Source: Omphalotus guepiniiformis
Taxonomy: Eukaryota; Basidiomycota; Agaricomycetes; Agaricales; Omphalotaceae
Length of the DNA stretch: 64,000 nt
NCBI GenBank assembly: GCA_028554645.1
Contig: JAQOOI010000079.1
Coordinates: 1,178,001-1,242,000, forward strand
Reading direction: 5' to 3'
This document shows, piece after piece, positions 1 through 12,416 of this stretch (positions are counted from its first letter, which is position 1; every line of letters begins with the position of its first letter). The position numbers and the translations under genes are program-made. The notes under the pieces were generated by a model. The model was not told the DNA's origin and made no database searches. It worked only from the letters and a program-made list of their open reading frames with translations.

Positions 1-2387
1 TTGTTGGAATTTCGCTAGAAAAACATGTTAGTAATCAGAGTCCACCGTCTCTCATTCAACAACGTACCAATGGCGGTCTCAGCTTCAGCAACTTGAGCGA
101 ACTGGACAACACCGCTTCCCTTTGAACGGGTACCATCAAAGAGAATTTCAGCCAACTCTACTTGTCCTGTTGTCTCAAAGAGCTCAACCAGATCTTCGTT
201 CGCAGTAGACCACGGCAGCTGTAATAAGCTCGATATTAATATGCGGTCACTCAATGCTGTGAGGAAAAAAACCGACATTGCGAACCATGATCTGCTGGCT
301 CGGCTCTGGTTCTGGGAATCCACTTTGGAAACCCAATCCACCACCGTACCCACCGCTAGCAGCACCATACCCATTCAGCCCGACCCCGCCGCCGCCGCCA
401 CCAGCACCATGACCCTCTGGTCCAGGATAGTCTGCATAGAGATTGTTCGAAAATTCACGGCCAGCACCCCCAGCGAAGCCTCCACGGAAGCCTCTAAGAC
501 CCCGCAGGCCTCCGCGGAAACCTCCTCGGAGACCACCACGGAAACCACCACGGAAGCTACCTGGTCCGGATAGCCCAGCATAGCGATCCTGTTCATTACA
601 ATTAGCCCAACAATTACGACTTATACGATGAAGTATAGGAATACCTCGCGGACTTCCAAAACGCGCCCGTACCAATCAAATCCATGGTACATGCCTAAAG
701 AAGACACCTTAGTATAAGTATATCACCTTGAGCAACGGGACACACTAATAGCTTGTTGAGCATCTTTAGGTGTTTCGAAGACAACCGTGCCGGATCCTTT
801 AGGGCGACCATCTGGAGCGATATTGATATCTGCACGGACTACATTACCAGCAGAACGGAACAGGTCTTTCAGGTCTTGCCAGCCCGCTTGATAAGGCAAC
901 TGTTATACATCGGTGTTAGCCTACGTTGTTCATTTCACTATACTCGGATACTCACATTTCCGACGTAAAGTTGATTGCCAGGATTAGCAACCCCAGGTCC
1001 AGGACGAGGAGGAGGTGCTGCATGAAGACCTTGACCGGCCATAGCAGCACCCATCTTGCCTGGCACAGGAGTAGCCCCAAAACGTGATTCCATTTCCCGA
1101 TCCTACCCAAAAATTGTCAAATTTCTCAACCCCATCGTAAGCAGCAGAAACATACTTCTCGAATATAGACTGGACGACCGAGCAGCGTCATTTCAGACAG
1201 CTCGCGGACCGCGCGTTGAGCGTCCTCGGGAGAAGCATACTCCACCAGACCGCAATTATGAACATGAGTATTCTGCAAATGTACCGACGGCGAGAAGAAT
1301 TCACTTACCCGCATCCTTTAGAGACTCCCATGGGCGTGACCAAGATTTCGGCGAACAGAACCTCACCAGCTGCCAATTCCAAAAAATAAAACTCCATCAA
1401 TATCCTCTCATCATCTCAAAACCTCTAAACATATTCCAAAGAAAAAACTCCTCCACTCTCTCCGCAAGACGCAAACAGAATGAAAACACCCCTGCACTCT
1501 TTCATTCTCTGGCCAGGACCTCTCCGAATCAACAACGGACTTCACTTGTGCAAGAGAACAAAGGAAATTCATTTCCCCGTCATCAGGCACACTCAAACCT
1601 TCCGTCGCCTCAGCCTCAAACACTCTCAAATCTCCCAAGAAGACACTCAAAAATCGAAAAAACTTGAAGATCCCCAACCCACCTCCCCTCATAAATTCCA
1701 TTAGATCCCTGTAGTTGACGTTATAGCTGAGATTTCCAACGTAGACACGGTTTTCTCTCTTGCTGATTTTTGCGAACTCGACGGCCTCCTCGTGGTCAGC
1801 GTTCATTGGCCCTCCCAAAGACCGCGCGAAAGGCTCTGACGCCTTTCGGTCACGGCTTCGGGAACGACTGCGCGAACGGGGGCTTCTGGAACGCGTGCGA
1901 GAACGAGAGCGGCGGGAACGACGTCGTGGTGAGGCTGAACGCCGATGAGAGCGTGAACGAGAACGCTTACGTCTCTGTTTCATGGGCGAAAAAAATTATC
2001 AAAGGAAATATCTAAATATGTGGCGTGTAACTCACATCTGCTCCTCGCCGCTCTTCAGGTTCCCAGTGGTCGCCTCCACCTCTGCTCCTCCGGGATCGGC
2101 CTGAAAAAATATCAGTCAGACCACACAAAAACAAAAAGATGGCCAATTAAGCAGAATAAAACCGGCTCACCATTCTCGCGGGGCTTGTCCTTGTCACGAT
2201 CCCTTCTTTCTCTGTCCCGACGCTCGCGATCAAAGTCCCTATCTCTGTCCCCGTCCCTGGTTCTCTCTCGACTTCTGTCACGGTAGTCTCTGTCTCTTTC
2301 CCGGTCTCGATCATACTCTCTGCTCCTGCTTCTTGGACGTCCTTGAACTTCTTCAGCGTCATCTTTGGTTCGCATATCAACATCCAT
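1..2387 (-). CDS. SR-type, three-RRM mRNA-binding protein (Gbp2/Hrb1-like), 3' end outside window
   Basis: Nuclear/shuttling RNA-binding protein of the Gbp2/Hrb1 type, which in yeast escorts and surveys spliced mRNA during export. Translation starts at the ATG at 2387-2385. The N-terminus is rich in RD/RE/RS dipeptides. RRM1 begins NRVYVGNLSYNVNYRDL (about 1755-1700). RRM2 contains NQLYVGNLPYQAGWQDL and KGSGTVVFE (about 985-750). A Gly/Arg linker of FRGG repeats lies near 570-450. RRM3 starts LPWSTANEDLVELFE at about 225. The gene is still open at base 1 after an intron that ends near base 14. About ten introns are visible; one is 313 bp and one ends in GG (see findings). The family assignment rests on domain order and is firm; orthology to Gbp2 itself is inferred. 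Confidence 0.9.
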
Positions 2388-2891
2388 GGTGTCCTTTTTT
2401 GAGTTGAAAGATAAGTTAGCGAGGACGTGCACTGGGGTGGAGAGAAGAAAGAGGTGAAAAAAGCGAGGCTGACGCTTAGATCGTCACCACCCACTTATGT
2501 AATATTTCCTTGTGTTGACTAAGAACAGCCGATGACTCACTTCCAGGAGAAACTTCGTACAGACAGTAAGTGAAGAACTGTGTAAAAAACGAGCTGTTCA
2601 CAATTGATATACTAAAGACGTGTCTACGAATTTATGACTTTAATGTACAAGTAACAAGCATGTTTCGTAAGATTGGAAGATAAAAACGCTCAAAAAGAAA
2701 GCAAGGTGCCAAAGTAGCATACTTATATCCGAGTCGACCGTCCATATTCGCCCGCAACGTTGCGAAGGAAAAAAATATACACTAAGACTTCAATAAGTTC
2801 TATGCGACTTTAATAAGTATTCGCTATTGTCCATCTTAATCTATCTCCTGCGTCTGTAGATTCTAAATCATTTCTTACAAGGGCATGACAA
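2388..2891. other. Intergenic region between SR gene and tps2
   Basis: This stretch is the 5' flank of the SR gene and the 3' flank of the trehalose phosphatase gene; both genes are on the minus strand. It is AT-rich toward the tps2 end. I see no ORF with coding character and no repeat. Confidence 0.6.
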
Positions 2892-5800
2892 CTAGAGTTT
2901 CGAGTCCGGCGTAGCTTCTACCATTTCAAGCATGTGTTCAACAACTTCCTGAGGAGTCGTTACATGCCAGCTAGCAAGCGTTCGCTTGCTGCTGTGGCCG
3001 ACGGCGGTGGTGAAGATGGAATCCGGAGAAATGGCCAAATCCACAGGAAGGGCATTTTTTGCAGCGGGGTCAATCAGAGTGACTGATAACGGTACTTCCA
3101 TGGAGATCTGTGTAACACCAGGCCCGAATAGGTTAAGTGCACGGAACATGTCTTCGTCAGTCTGCAGGACGAGTAGTTAGTTTCACGCGAACATCTTCAG
3201 GCGGCCAACACACCTTGTCATCGCCAGCACAGAAAATGAACTCGGCATCAGGGTTGTGGTAGAGAATTCGCTTGACGATTTCACCCTACGGATGATAATT
3301 AGACCTACTATCATCAGGAACACTGAAGATCTAAATACCTTGTTGACCGCAATAGGTCGTACTTCCAGGTTCTTCTTGCCGACCAAGACTAGAGAACACA
3401 CTTAGTACAACAACTTAAAAATTTCTTACGAACACTTTACCTTCTATAGGGCGCTTGTGAGCCAAGTTGTTCTCGAGCAAATCTTGGCACTGCCTGCACT
3501 GGAATTGTCTAGAATACCCTGTCAGGCGGACATCTTTCACAGCTAGGATATCAAAACTCACCCCCACTCAGGGTCAGCCGACCGATAATGCCATGTGATA
3601 GAACTCTTCTTGACTTCAATGTGACTTCCAGTCGTGCGCTAGAATGCGGTGTTAGCATCAACAATCGTCTCAAGACTAGAATGAGCCATACCTCGGTATA
3701 GTATCTGAATATCTCATGCACTTCGGACATCCAGCTCATGTCCAACGCTTCAGTGAAGTTGACCCATTCCTTGCTTCCTGGCTCACGAATGAATCCACCA
3801 TGCTCGGCGGAGAAGCCCAATTTCTTGAAATGTCCTAAATGCTGTTCCAAGAAAGCACCATCCCGCCCGGAGATAATATAGACCAAATTCTGAGGATCAT
3901 CGCAGAGCAACTCGAGCGCCTGTAAAGTCTGTTCCGAGGGTACGGCCATGCTTGGAATTCTGACGATGGGTGCGAGAGTACCCTATTGCACAAAGTCAGT
4001 TCATAGTCGAGGGAAAAGTACGAGAATACGAACGTCGTAGTCAAACAAGAACAGCCTCCTCTTCGCAGCATGATACTTCTGCTGCAGAAGCTCCTTTGGT
4101 ATGTATGGCGTTTGACGAGCAGTGTCTTGACCATTGATTTGGCTGAGGAGCATCTTCACAAGAACGGCTGCCCAAGAATGCGAGGTATGTGTAGTGACGA
4201 CCTTGTAGAGTTTCTCGTGTCGCATCAACTTCTCAGATTCGGACATTAAGAGGCCACGATTCATGGCTGCAGCAACGTCCTGATGAAGAAATCACAAGCC
4301 ATAAGTTGATCAAGTATAAAATAAAACATCAACATTCTCACCCCGAGATTCCACGGGTTTACTTGTAGAGCATCCTCCATGTTTTTGCTGATCCCCATGA
4401 ACTCGCTCAAAACACTCGGGCTCTTCTTCGTTTTTTCTTGTGCAATGACGAATTCCATGGAGGTCGTGTTCATTCCGTCGCGAAGTGGAGTGATGACAGC
4501 CAGGTCTGCAACCGAAAGTAGGGCGTAAAACTCATCCTTTTTCAGCGTCTGGTGGCTATGGAGCGAATTAGTGCCGACACTAAACCAAATACCCAACAGA
4601 TACACACTAGTGATGGCATGGAATGAAGTCCAGGCTGCCGTACTCGCCGTTGATATGAGCGACAAGTTCACTGACTTGCCTTTCCAACTTTGGCGAGTCC
4701 GACAAAGCAGGGGAAGTCACCTGAATCATGACGACGTTGCCAATCCATTCAGGGTAGTCTTGCAGAAGCTTTTCGAATGCACGCAGCTGAAGTACACGGA
4801 AATCAATGAGTGATAGTTTCACGAGCATATGAAAATCGAGATCTACCTTTTGCAACACGCCCTTAACAACATCGAGTTTGTCACGACCAACAATAATCTT
4901 TTTGCCTCCATACAAGGTGCGAAGGGCATCAAACTTTGGCTTGATACCGGGTCGCAGGGTGTAAAGGCAGATATCGTTGAGATAAAAATACAAGATTGAT
5001 TTTAACAAAGACTTACGTGTCTCGAGCGACGCGTTCTGCATCGACACCAACGGGACAATGTAGGACGGCAGTAACATGACCCTCAACATCGATTCCTCGC
5101 GAGTTGGCCTCGTATCCACACACACGGATGCAGGTGGATATGAAGTGTCGAGAGTAGGAGTATGTCTAGCACAAAGAAAACATAAAAATCATCTTATCTC
5201 CCCGGATAAGAAACAATCTCACCTGGAAACAAACCAAGTTGGCTCCTAGCATGCCGTCAAGAATCTCTTTTCTTCCTGTAAACACACAATGTGAATCTAG
5301 AGTGGTCTATCCGACGAGACCGCGGAGACATACGTGGTAAGCACCTGAAAACTTCGCTGCTGGGGAACGGTGTGTGGACGAAAAGTCCCAACACTGCATC
5401 GGGTATAACTTCCCTGACGAGCTTGGGAACGAGCAGGAGATGGTAGTCGTGCACCCAGATCAGGTCACCAGGTTTATACACTTGTGCGATTCGGCGAGCA
5501 AACGCTGCATTTGCGGCCTCGTAGAAAGGATAATGTGAGTCTGCTGAAGCGTATTCTGTCGCAACATCTTGCCAAAGAAGATAATGGAATAGAGGCCAGA
5601 GGACTAAAAAAAAGGTTCAGGTTCAGTAAACCGGCATATAATCGGAAATGTGGGAAGTAAGGAGAACGAAGCCGACGCCGCTTCCATTCGGGTCCGAAAA
5701 TCTCACAGAATCGACCTGAGAAGAATAGGAACAGCAACTCACTTTGTTTGCAATATCCATCGTAATGCCCATGAGCCACCTTGTCAGACATCCATACCGG

Positions 5801-6361
5801 CACATAAGTCGTCTTTTTATCATCATCTGGATCCGACTCCTTCGGCTGATATGTCTTGAGAGCCTCCTCCAAAGCAGCCTTGTCCTCATCACTAATACGG
5901 TCTTCTGGTATCTTTTCGCCCGGAGTTGGGGAACTGATGTCACCGGTCCAACCAAAGAGAAGCTGCTCATGTGTCGCTGACAGGGACCGAATTCCAGATA
6001 TCATCGCTGCGTGGCCATACCGTGGGGCCAATGTCCACACAGAACTTTCGTCTGTAGCAGCAGCGGCCGATTCTAGTGTTTGTGAAGGCGATTCAGTGGA
6101 GGGACTAGCGGGGACCTCTGACGTCTTGCTCGGTGGCGTCGCTGGCGGGCTTATAACGCCAGCGCGATTGGTGAGCGTACAGTTTATCGGCAAAGAGTGA
6201 CAGATATGAAGGATTCGACCAGAAAGAGGAATTCCATTTGAACGATGCTCTTCTTCAAGAGCGCGGACACGATCTCTGACTTGATCGAGAGAAATATTGT
6301 CGCCTAGACGAGTATATGGCTCTGTGAAGCTGTCAACGGGTATCGAGGTTGGAAAAGGCAT
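2892..6361 (-). CDS. tps2: Trehalose-6-phosphate phosphatase (Tps2 type: GT20 domain plus TPP domain)
   Basis: Dephosphorylates trehalose-6-phosphate to trehalose, the main fungal stress protectant and reserve sugar, in the cytosolic trehalose synthase complex. The start is ATG 6361-6359 (MPFPTSIPVDSF) and the stop follows ATPDSKL at 2892. The N-terminal GT20 (trehalose synthase-like) half shows WVHDYHLLLVPKLVRE, LGLFVHTPFPSSEVF and AVITPLRDGMN. The C-terminal phosphatase half has the HAD motif FDYDGTLAP, split by an intron that ends near 3986, plus YIISGRDGAFLE and GDDKTDEDMF. Active-site Asp residues are therefore present in the phosphatase, which argues for Tps2 rather than a Tps1/Tsl1 subunit. 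About a dozen short introns are visible. One CCCCT stress-element-like pentamer lies at 6497-6501, some 135 bp upstream of the ATG; a single pentamer is weak evidence of stress control. Confidence 0.95.
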
Positions 6362-9300
6362 CGTGAGGTGTTGATGTAGTAGAAAAGAGAAGAAAGATTA
6401 GGGAATTTGGATAGTATATATAAGAGTTTCAGGATAAAGGCCCTTTCAAGTTGGGCACTGCTACTTATTGCAGGGATCTTCCATATAAGGAAACTGCCCC
6501 TAGCGAAAGCCTTCATAACCGCCGTCACGTTCTTCCATCTCTCTGTCGTGCTTGTCTCCATTGGCTGTTTCCTATCTTCTCAAGAGAGAATCAATGTGCT
6601 CCAGCCGAGGACAGACCGCTGCTCTCCGATAATTCGACGAGGGAAGATTTATGGACCAGCATTCCAGGCTATTGACTGTACATATCCGGCATTCTGCTCG
6701 AATTTCTCCCGTCAAAGTGCGAAAGAGCAGTTGTCAGTGAGAGGACTAACGGGATTCCTGATTTTCTTTACATACAACCGTCCGGACCGTACATATCTGC
6801 CTTGCGGAAGTACTTATCCGGAGAACGATGGAAGGCCTGGGAAGTGACATTCTCCCAAAGTGATTATCACTCTCTTCAATCGCAGAGATACGACTAATGT
6901 ATATGTACAACGTAAGTAACATAATTCTGTCGAATGAAGCCCGCGAGTTTTATCAAATTCATATCTAGCGAAGACAACCCTGCTCGTTTTGGACTCATGG
7001 GCAAAGTTAGTGGAATACGCGACTTGCGAGGAATGAAGCTTGATCTTTAAAGCCTCTCATGTCCTCCCCCACACGTCGATCCCAGGCTGGTCATTTGATG
7101 CCTAATGGCATTAATGCTCGACATGATCCTTCATTCACCGGCACTGTTGTACCGTGTACAGGGTCACGCAGCGGCTGCTCTTCAGAGTACGCGACGCGGA
7201 ATATGACGATGTAAACACCGAAAATATTAACGAAAAGCTTCTTTCGTTTCGCACTTGCTTAATTTCACAAAGTTGCACAATCGATAGCGCTAAACGATAG
7301 GATTGGCAACGAGCAGGCCAGAACCAGCTGAACACCATCAAATATTAGCAAGTCAGGTGGCAGACCACAATCCCCGCGCAATCGCTTGTCTTGCTAAAAT
7401 TGCCTATCCCTGATATTCAGGAGGTGTTGCCCACTTGGTGAAGTCAATTTTGACAGCATTTTCGCTTTGGGATTTGGCGACTTTCAGGAAGGAGCTCCGA
7501 TCGCGGAACCAGTTCTTTCTTCGTGTTCGGTATTTTTGCTCCGTATATCGCGATTGCTATTCTCGACTCTAGAGCGGGAGGTGTCGACCTGATAGATTAT
7601 CCCACAACGCGGGCAGAGCTGTGGAGGTGCAGGCGGAGAGACAGGAGAAAGGAACATGGAAATCTAGGAACCTGGGTAGTCTAGAACAACGTCGTCCGAA
7701 GTTCAATGAGTGTGGAAGCAAAATCTGGAGCTGTCGATCTTCATCCGTCAAAGGTATTATATGTGTTCACAGATTTGACCGTACCTGTTGGTTAATCATT
7801 GTACCGACATTCAAAAATATCAAAAATATCAACACAGGCTGGATCTTTGACAGAACCTGGGCGTAGTCTTTGTAAAGGGGGGTTAGACTCGAACTCGAGA
7901 GTCGACATGGATTCATGGAAGAAAGCCTATGATGAAGGAACGGTACTGTATGATCTTTGATGTAGAACACACCATATTTCATGCAAGCAGTGTCGTAAAA
8001 TTTGATAGTCCATAGGTACCTAGGCGATAGACACGGTTTGTTGAGAATTGGGCAAACCAGGAATTTCAGATCGTAAACATCTTAAATCATATACGCACCT
8101 GGCACGACATATACCTCTAAGCTTGAAGTCTGCCTTGCTTTTCCGATTCCCCTTTTGATGTTTGTAATTGGATCTCAGTTAAAATCCAACCTGATGGCGA
8201 AAGCAGTGAAAGACCACCGCTGGCATGAATAGGCATCAACTTTAATCGAGAAAACAAGAACTTCCACCAAAGTCAATCATGAATTTTCGAGTCCGCGAAA
8301 AAGGAATGTTGGCAGATCCAAGCCTGTTCCAAGTTCCAAGGGACCATGAACGTCTCCCCTAATTTGTATGAAGATCCTGGTTAGGCAGGGTCGCGACACG
8401 TTGCAATACGGTATGTAGGCTGGCCCATTAGAGACCACAACAGGCTATAAGCTGCCTCAGGCTGGAGTAATGGCCACGAGTGTAGTCGAGACGTCGAGTA
8501 AGCCCGTAGATTCCGTCTCAGAAGCATATACATCAGATACAGGCGCTCATGATAATTCGACTTCATAGAGAAAGATTCGAACAAGCCTCGGTCGGAATTC
8601 AGTTTGAAGCAGAGTCCACGATATTTAATGAATACAAGTCCGCGGAGGGCTTCAACCGTTCAAATGTTCGTATGAAAGGCCTTGAGCTTCAACGAGAGCG
8701 TGTCCTTCAGTGGGCATGATAGGCTTGAAGAACTTGAGTACTATTACCTGTATGGTATGCGGTAAGGAATACGAGACCGTGGCGGCCTATGCCGAGTCAG
8801 TGTCAGACTCTGTCCCGGCTCTGTCCAGCTCACTTGTCCAGTGCCTCCATGATGTGCGACGCTGCCTTATTATAGCAAATACTTGATTGCATCGGCAGCT
8901 GGGCAAAAATGGCCCATGAAAACTAGCCAGAATTGCTCTTCACAGAATGTAGGATGCACTGGCTTGACGCCAACTTGAACGCTCTTGAACGCGCGCGTAG
9001 TTTCGATTTCGGAATTGGAGTTGAGTTGTTCAATCTTCTACGCTTGCTGCTTTTGATCATCATCTATCCAGATTCAAATAATCTGGACTGTATATCCATT
9101 CAAGGTCAAATTTACGTGTCGTATCCCCTGCAAGGGATATCCGTTCAACGGCAAAATCTACGCGTCGTTTCCTCCTGCAAATAGGAAAATCCACAGACAC
9201 GCGACGCGTGCTGCTGGCACTCACAGTGACACAACAGACTGGAGCTGGAGCTACTATTTCCAAGGTAGAGCGCATGTTCACTCACCCTCCAACCTATATA

Positions 9301-10286
9301 TAGGTCGTCACCGTCACTGTGTTGGAGTCTCTGGTCTCGTCGGCTTGTGCTGCCTCTACAGACGAGAGCTTCCTTACAATCAGGAAGGCCTCGCTTATAC
9401 GGGCCAGGTTCAGTTTTTTTCCCTATTTCATGACATAAACGAACCATACAGTTTGCCGGACGGGATCCCAACAAAGGCTGGCGGAGCCGGGAGAATTTAT
9501 GGATTTCCGTAGCCCGTCGTATGGCGGAGGAAGCCCACTCTACATGCTGACACAAAGGTATCGGAGACGGAAGAAGCGTGGTGAACTGTGATAGAGCAGG
9601 CCTGAAGCACCTTTCAAAAGATGCAGGTCCCCGTCGTTGTCTGGTTCATGCAAAACCCAATTGCGTTCATCGTATCCCAAGCGTACGGTGTATGTATCAG
9701 TACAGTCGCGCACAACTGGTCCGACATCTACCGATTGCACCGTGCGGAACGGCCTTGAAGATAATATACCACTGGCACGTCGATCAACGCGCGCCCAATG
9801 AAATGACGATAACTAGGATTTTCTAGTTCTTATGAACAATCAGCATAGTGCAAGATTGTAGAGATTCGAAATGAAACAGACTTGAAGTGTGCAGAGGGTA
9901 CATACATACATATATCATCAGATTTCGATTCCTGAGGCCATGATGATGAACAACCTCGCTAGGAAAGGCGACAACGGTCAAGATAACCCGTCTGGATAGC
10001 CGCCCAGCTTCCTCACCATCAGACGCAAATTTATGATTTCTGCTCTGATTCTGGTTCTGGGGTGCACTTGATATTGAACAGGGTGAGGCCCTGAAATAAA
10101 GATTCATGTCAGTTGCCATCAGTTGTGCCACTCCAATGAATTCCACGAAAGCTGGCATAGGCGCCACTGTCACTGAAGCTTAGACTCTCTTACTTTACAC
10201 CCACTTCAAAAGCTTTTCTGCACCCCTGTAGAATTCGTCCTTCCTTTTTTACCCTTATTTGTTTGATTTGTCCTTGAAGATTGCTC
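6362..10286. other. Gene-poor 3.9 kb stretch
   Basis: Only short open frames without recognisable motifs occur here. Those on the minus strand at 9145-9555 and 9540-9740 are the longest, but I could not join them into a convincing spliced gene. An imperfect 45-bp tandem duplication lies at 9100-9190. A 32-codon Ser/Thr-rich open stretch (plus strand, about 8470-8568) resembles a protein tail but has no supporting upstream exons. This could hold decayed genes or an unrecognised small secreted protein; I cannot tell. Confidence 0.5.
9098..9190. repeat. Imperfect two-copy tandem repeat, unit about 45 bp
   Basis: Copy 1 starts TTCAAGGTCAAATTTACG and copy 2 starts TTCAACGGCAAAATCTACG. Both continue with a matching GTCGT..TCC.CCTGCAA segment. 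There is no coding context. Confidence 0.7.
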
Positions 10287-12066
10287 ATGTCTGAATCAGA
10301 GAACTTTTACGAGCGTCAACTGGTCATACTGACTGGCTCTTGTCTGCTTTCTCTACTGGTCGACCGAGTCGTAAAGAGAAAACAGCTGCCCAAGGATTCT
10401 CCAGAAGCACGTATTGAGAATGGGTCGGCCCATGTTGGAAGTGTTAGTGCGCTCGCGACATTGACACGCCAATATCTCCTCGTGTATGCAATTGTGATGG
10501 GTGAGCCCCACCGTGTTGTCGGCCGTTGCTATCAAATTTCTATACTTTGTACTTACATTTGATTGAATTACAGGCGCAGACTGGCTACAAGGGCCCTATG
10601 TATACTCTCTCTATCGGGAACAATATGAATTCCCAGAGCGATTGGTTGCACTTCTCTTTGTAACCGGTTTCGTGTCCGCTGGATTGACTGCACCTCTTGT
10701 TGGTGTGTGGGCTGACCAGCAGTAAGTTTTTTTCCCATCGAGCATACGAATCTTGTTTTCATCTTGCTTTTGATAGTGGCCGACGAAAACTCTGTCTTGC
10801 TTTCTGCATAACCTACTCCCTCGCTTGCCTATGTATTCTCTTTCCGTACCTTCCTGTCCTCCTCTTTGGTCGCGTCCTCGGGGGCATCTCCACTTCCATT
10901 CTTTTCTCAGCCTTTGAATCCTGGTTGATATCATCTGCAACTTCAGCTGCTATATCTCAGTCGGGTTTATCGCTTATCATGGGTCGGGCCACGCTCGTAA
11001 ACGGCTTCGTGGCTACTGGCGCTGGCGTAGCCAGCAATCAGCTAGTGTCATATACACAATCATTCACATCACCGTTCATCGCAAGTGGTGCTTTGTTGAT
11101 TCTTTCGTGGGTTGTCATTCGCGGTTCGTGGTTGGAGAACTTTGGTAGCACAGACAGCGAGGGTGCAACCGATATCTTCCAACTAAAACGATTGAGACAG
11201 GCATGGAGGATTGTTCGTCAAGGTACGTCTCGAGTTTCTTTTAAAACAAGCTTCAGATGCTAATACTCTAGGCCAGATCCCTTACTTCTTGTTCTTGGCC
11301 TAACGCAAACATGCTTCGAAGGTTCCATGTACCTCTTCGTTTTTCTCTGGGTACCTTCTCTACAAGAAGCCTCTCCCACATCTAGTGCCATCCCTCTTCC
11401 GCTAGGTTATATCTTCTCATCATTCATGGTCAGCATGATGCTCGGGTCCTTACTTTACACCGCCATCACCTCCTACGTCCTCTCTCCCAATTCCAACCCA
11501 TCAACTCCTGCTGACTCTTCCTTGACCTTGCATGCAAAACTCAGTAGCTCGGTATGCGCAGTGAGCGCCTTGGCCCTTGCTTCTAGTATCTCATCCCGCG
11601 ACGAGCACATTCGATTCTGGGCTTTCTGCGCCTTTGAGGCGTGCGTCGGAATGTATTACCCCGTACAGGGCATGTTGCGTGGTACACTGATCTCGAACGA
11701 GCATAGAGCTACTGTGAGTTGGAACGATCAACATCGTGTCCGAACATTTGCTGAAATGCATCTTTGTTCGTTTAGTTGTCCTCCTTATTCCGCGTTCCTC
11801 TCAACATCTTTGTCGTTGTTGCCCTCATGACAGGGGTATCATCAGCACGATATGCAGTGCTGTCTGCCAGTGCACTGATGCTATCCTTTTCATCAATCAT
11901 GACTGGCTTGGTTATAGTGAACCATGCTGATGGTCATAGTACCACCGCCAGAACAGTGAGTGTCTTATACAACGTCGTTGGTCATGTCTCACGCGTCTTC
12001 GTCACAGTAATGCTTACATTGGTAGGAAAAGTAACATTCGGACCGACGTGTCCCTCAAACTATTGA
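10287..12066 (+). CDS. MFS transporter, MFSD5 / molybdate-anion transporter type
   Basis: Multi-spanning membrane protein of the Major Facilitator Superfamily, MFSD5 (MOT2) branch, whose algal and animal members move molybdate. The start is MSESENFYERQL at 10287 and the stop follows TCPSNY at 12066. Visible family features are GADWLQGPYVYSLYREQY (spliced), the MFS loop GVWADQHGRRK after splicing, LFGRVLGGISTSILFSAFE, QTCFEGSMYLFVFLWVP and the late FRVPLNIFVV segment typical of MFSD5. Introns sit at about 10501-10573, 10722-10776, 11225-11276 and 11714-11775. After removing the third, the frame reads RIVRQDPLLLVLGLTQ, which fixes the acceptor at ggccag. About 470 residues with 11-12 hydrophobic segments is the expected size. 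Substrate specificity is inferred from family only. Confidence 0.92.
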
Positions 12067-12416
12067 ATACCAAACTAGTTGCTCACGGACTATTTACTGT
12101 ATCTAAATACTTAGAGTCAAGATATTTATTCAATTCCAGATTTGCTGTGATCTTCTGCCACTCAATCGTTCAAAGTAAATGCTTTAAAAATGTTTTATAT
12201 TATAATGCTGAGAAGGATAGGTGCTATGCTTGATATAATATATGGTCATGACAATCATAAAATCCACACACACACACGACGCGCACACTGCAACGTCGAA
12301 CATAATACAACCATCCCTGGCGAATGATACATCGGTCCTCCAACCCTTCTCTCATCACAACTCAATCCCAATTCGCTCCTTCAATAGGCTACTCTCGCCA
12401 ATAAACGCGCACGATA
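12067..12416. other. Convergent intergenic region
   Basis: This is the 3' flank of the MFS gene and of the minus-strand gene to its right. It is AT-rich up to 12240, then carries a short CA/AC-rich run near 12270. There is no coding signal. Confidence 0.6.

Noticed and set aside
1056..1667. 203-codon plus-strand frame over the SR-protein gene
   Set aside because: It is antisense to exons and to the 313-bp intron of the minus-strand RRM gene; its sequence is low-complexity and shows no domain.
7381..7405. Short match (about 15-18 bp, ATCGCTTGTCTTGCT) to 31299-31315
   Set aside because: Too short and unsupported by flanking similarity; likely chance.
7880..7910. GACTCGAACTCGAGAG as a possible tRNA B-box
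   Set aside because: No matching A-box, acceptor stem or anticodon arm could be folded around it.
9145..9740. Minus-strand frames that might form a spliced gene
   Set aside because: I could not join them with sensible splice sites and no motif was recognised; left as uncharacterised.
12262..12285. CACACA run as a possible functional element
   Set aside because: Short simple-sequence run in a convergent 3' region, without further structure.
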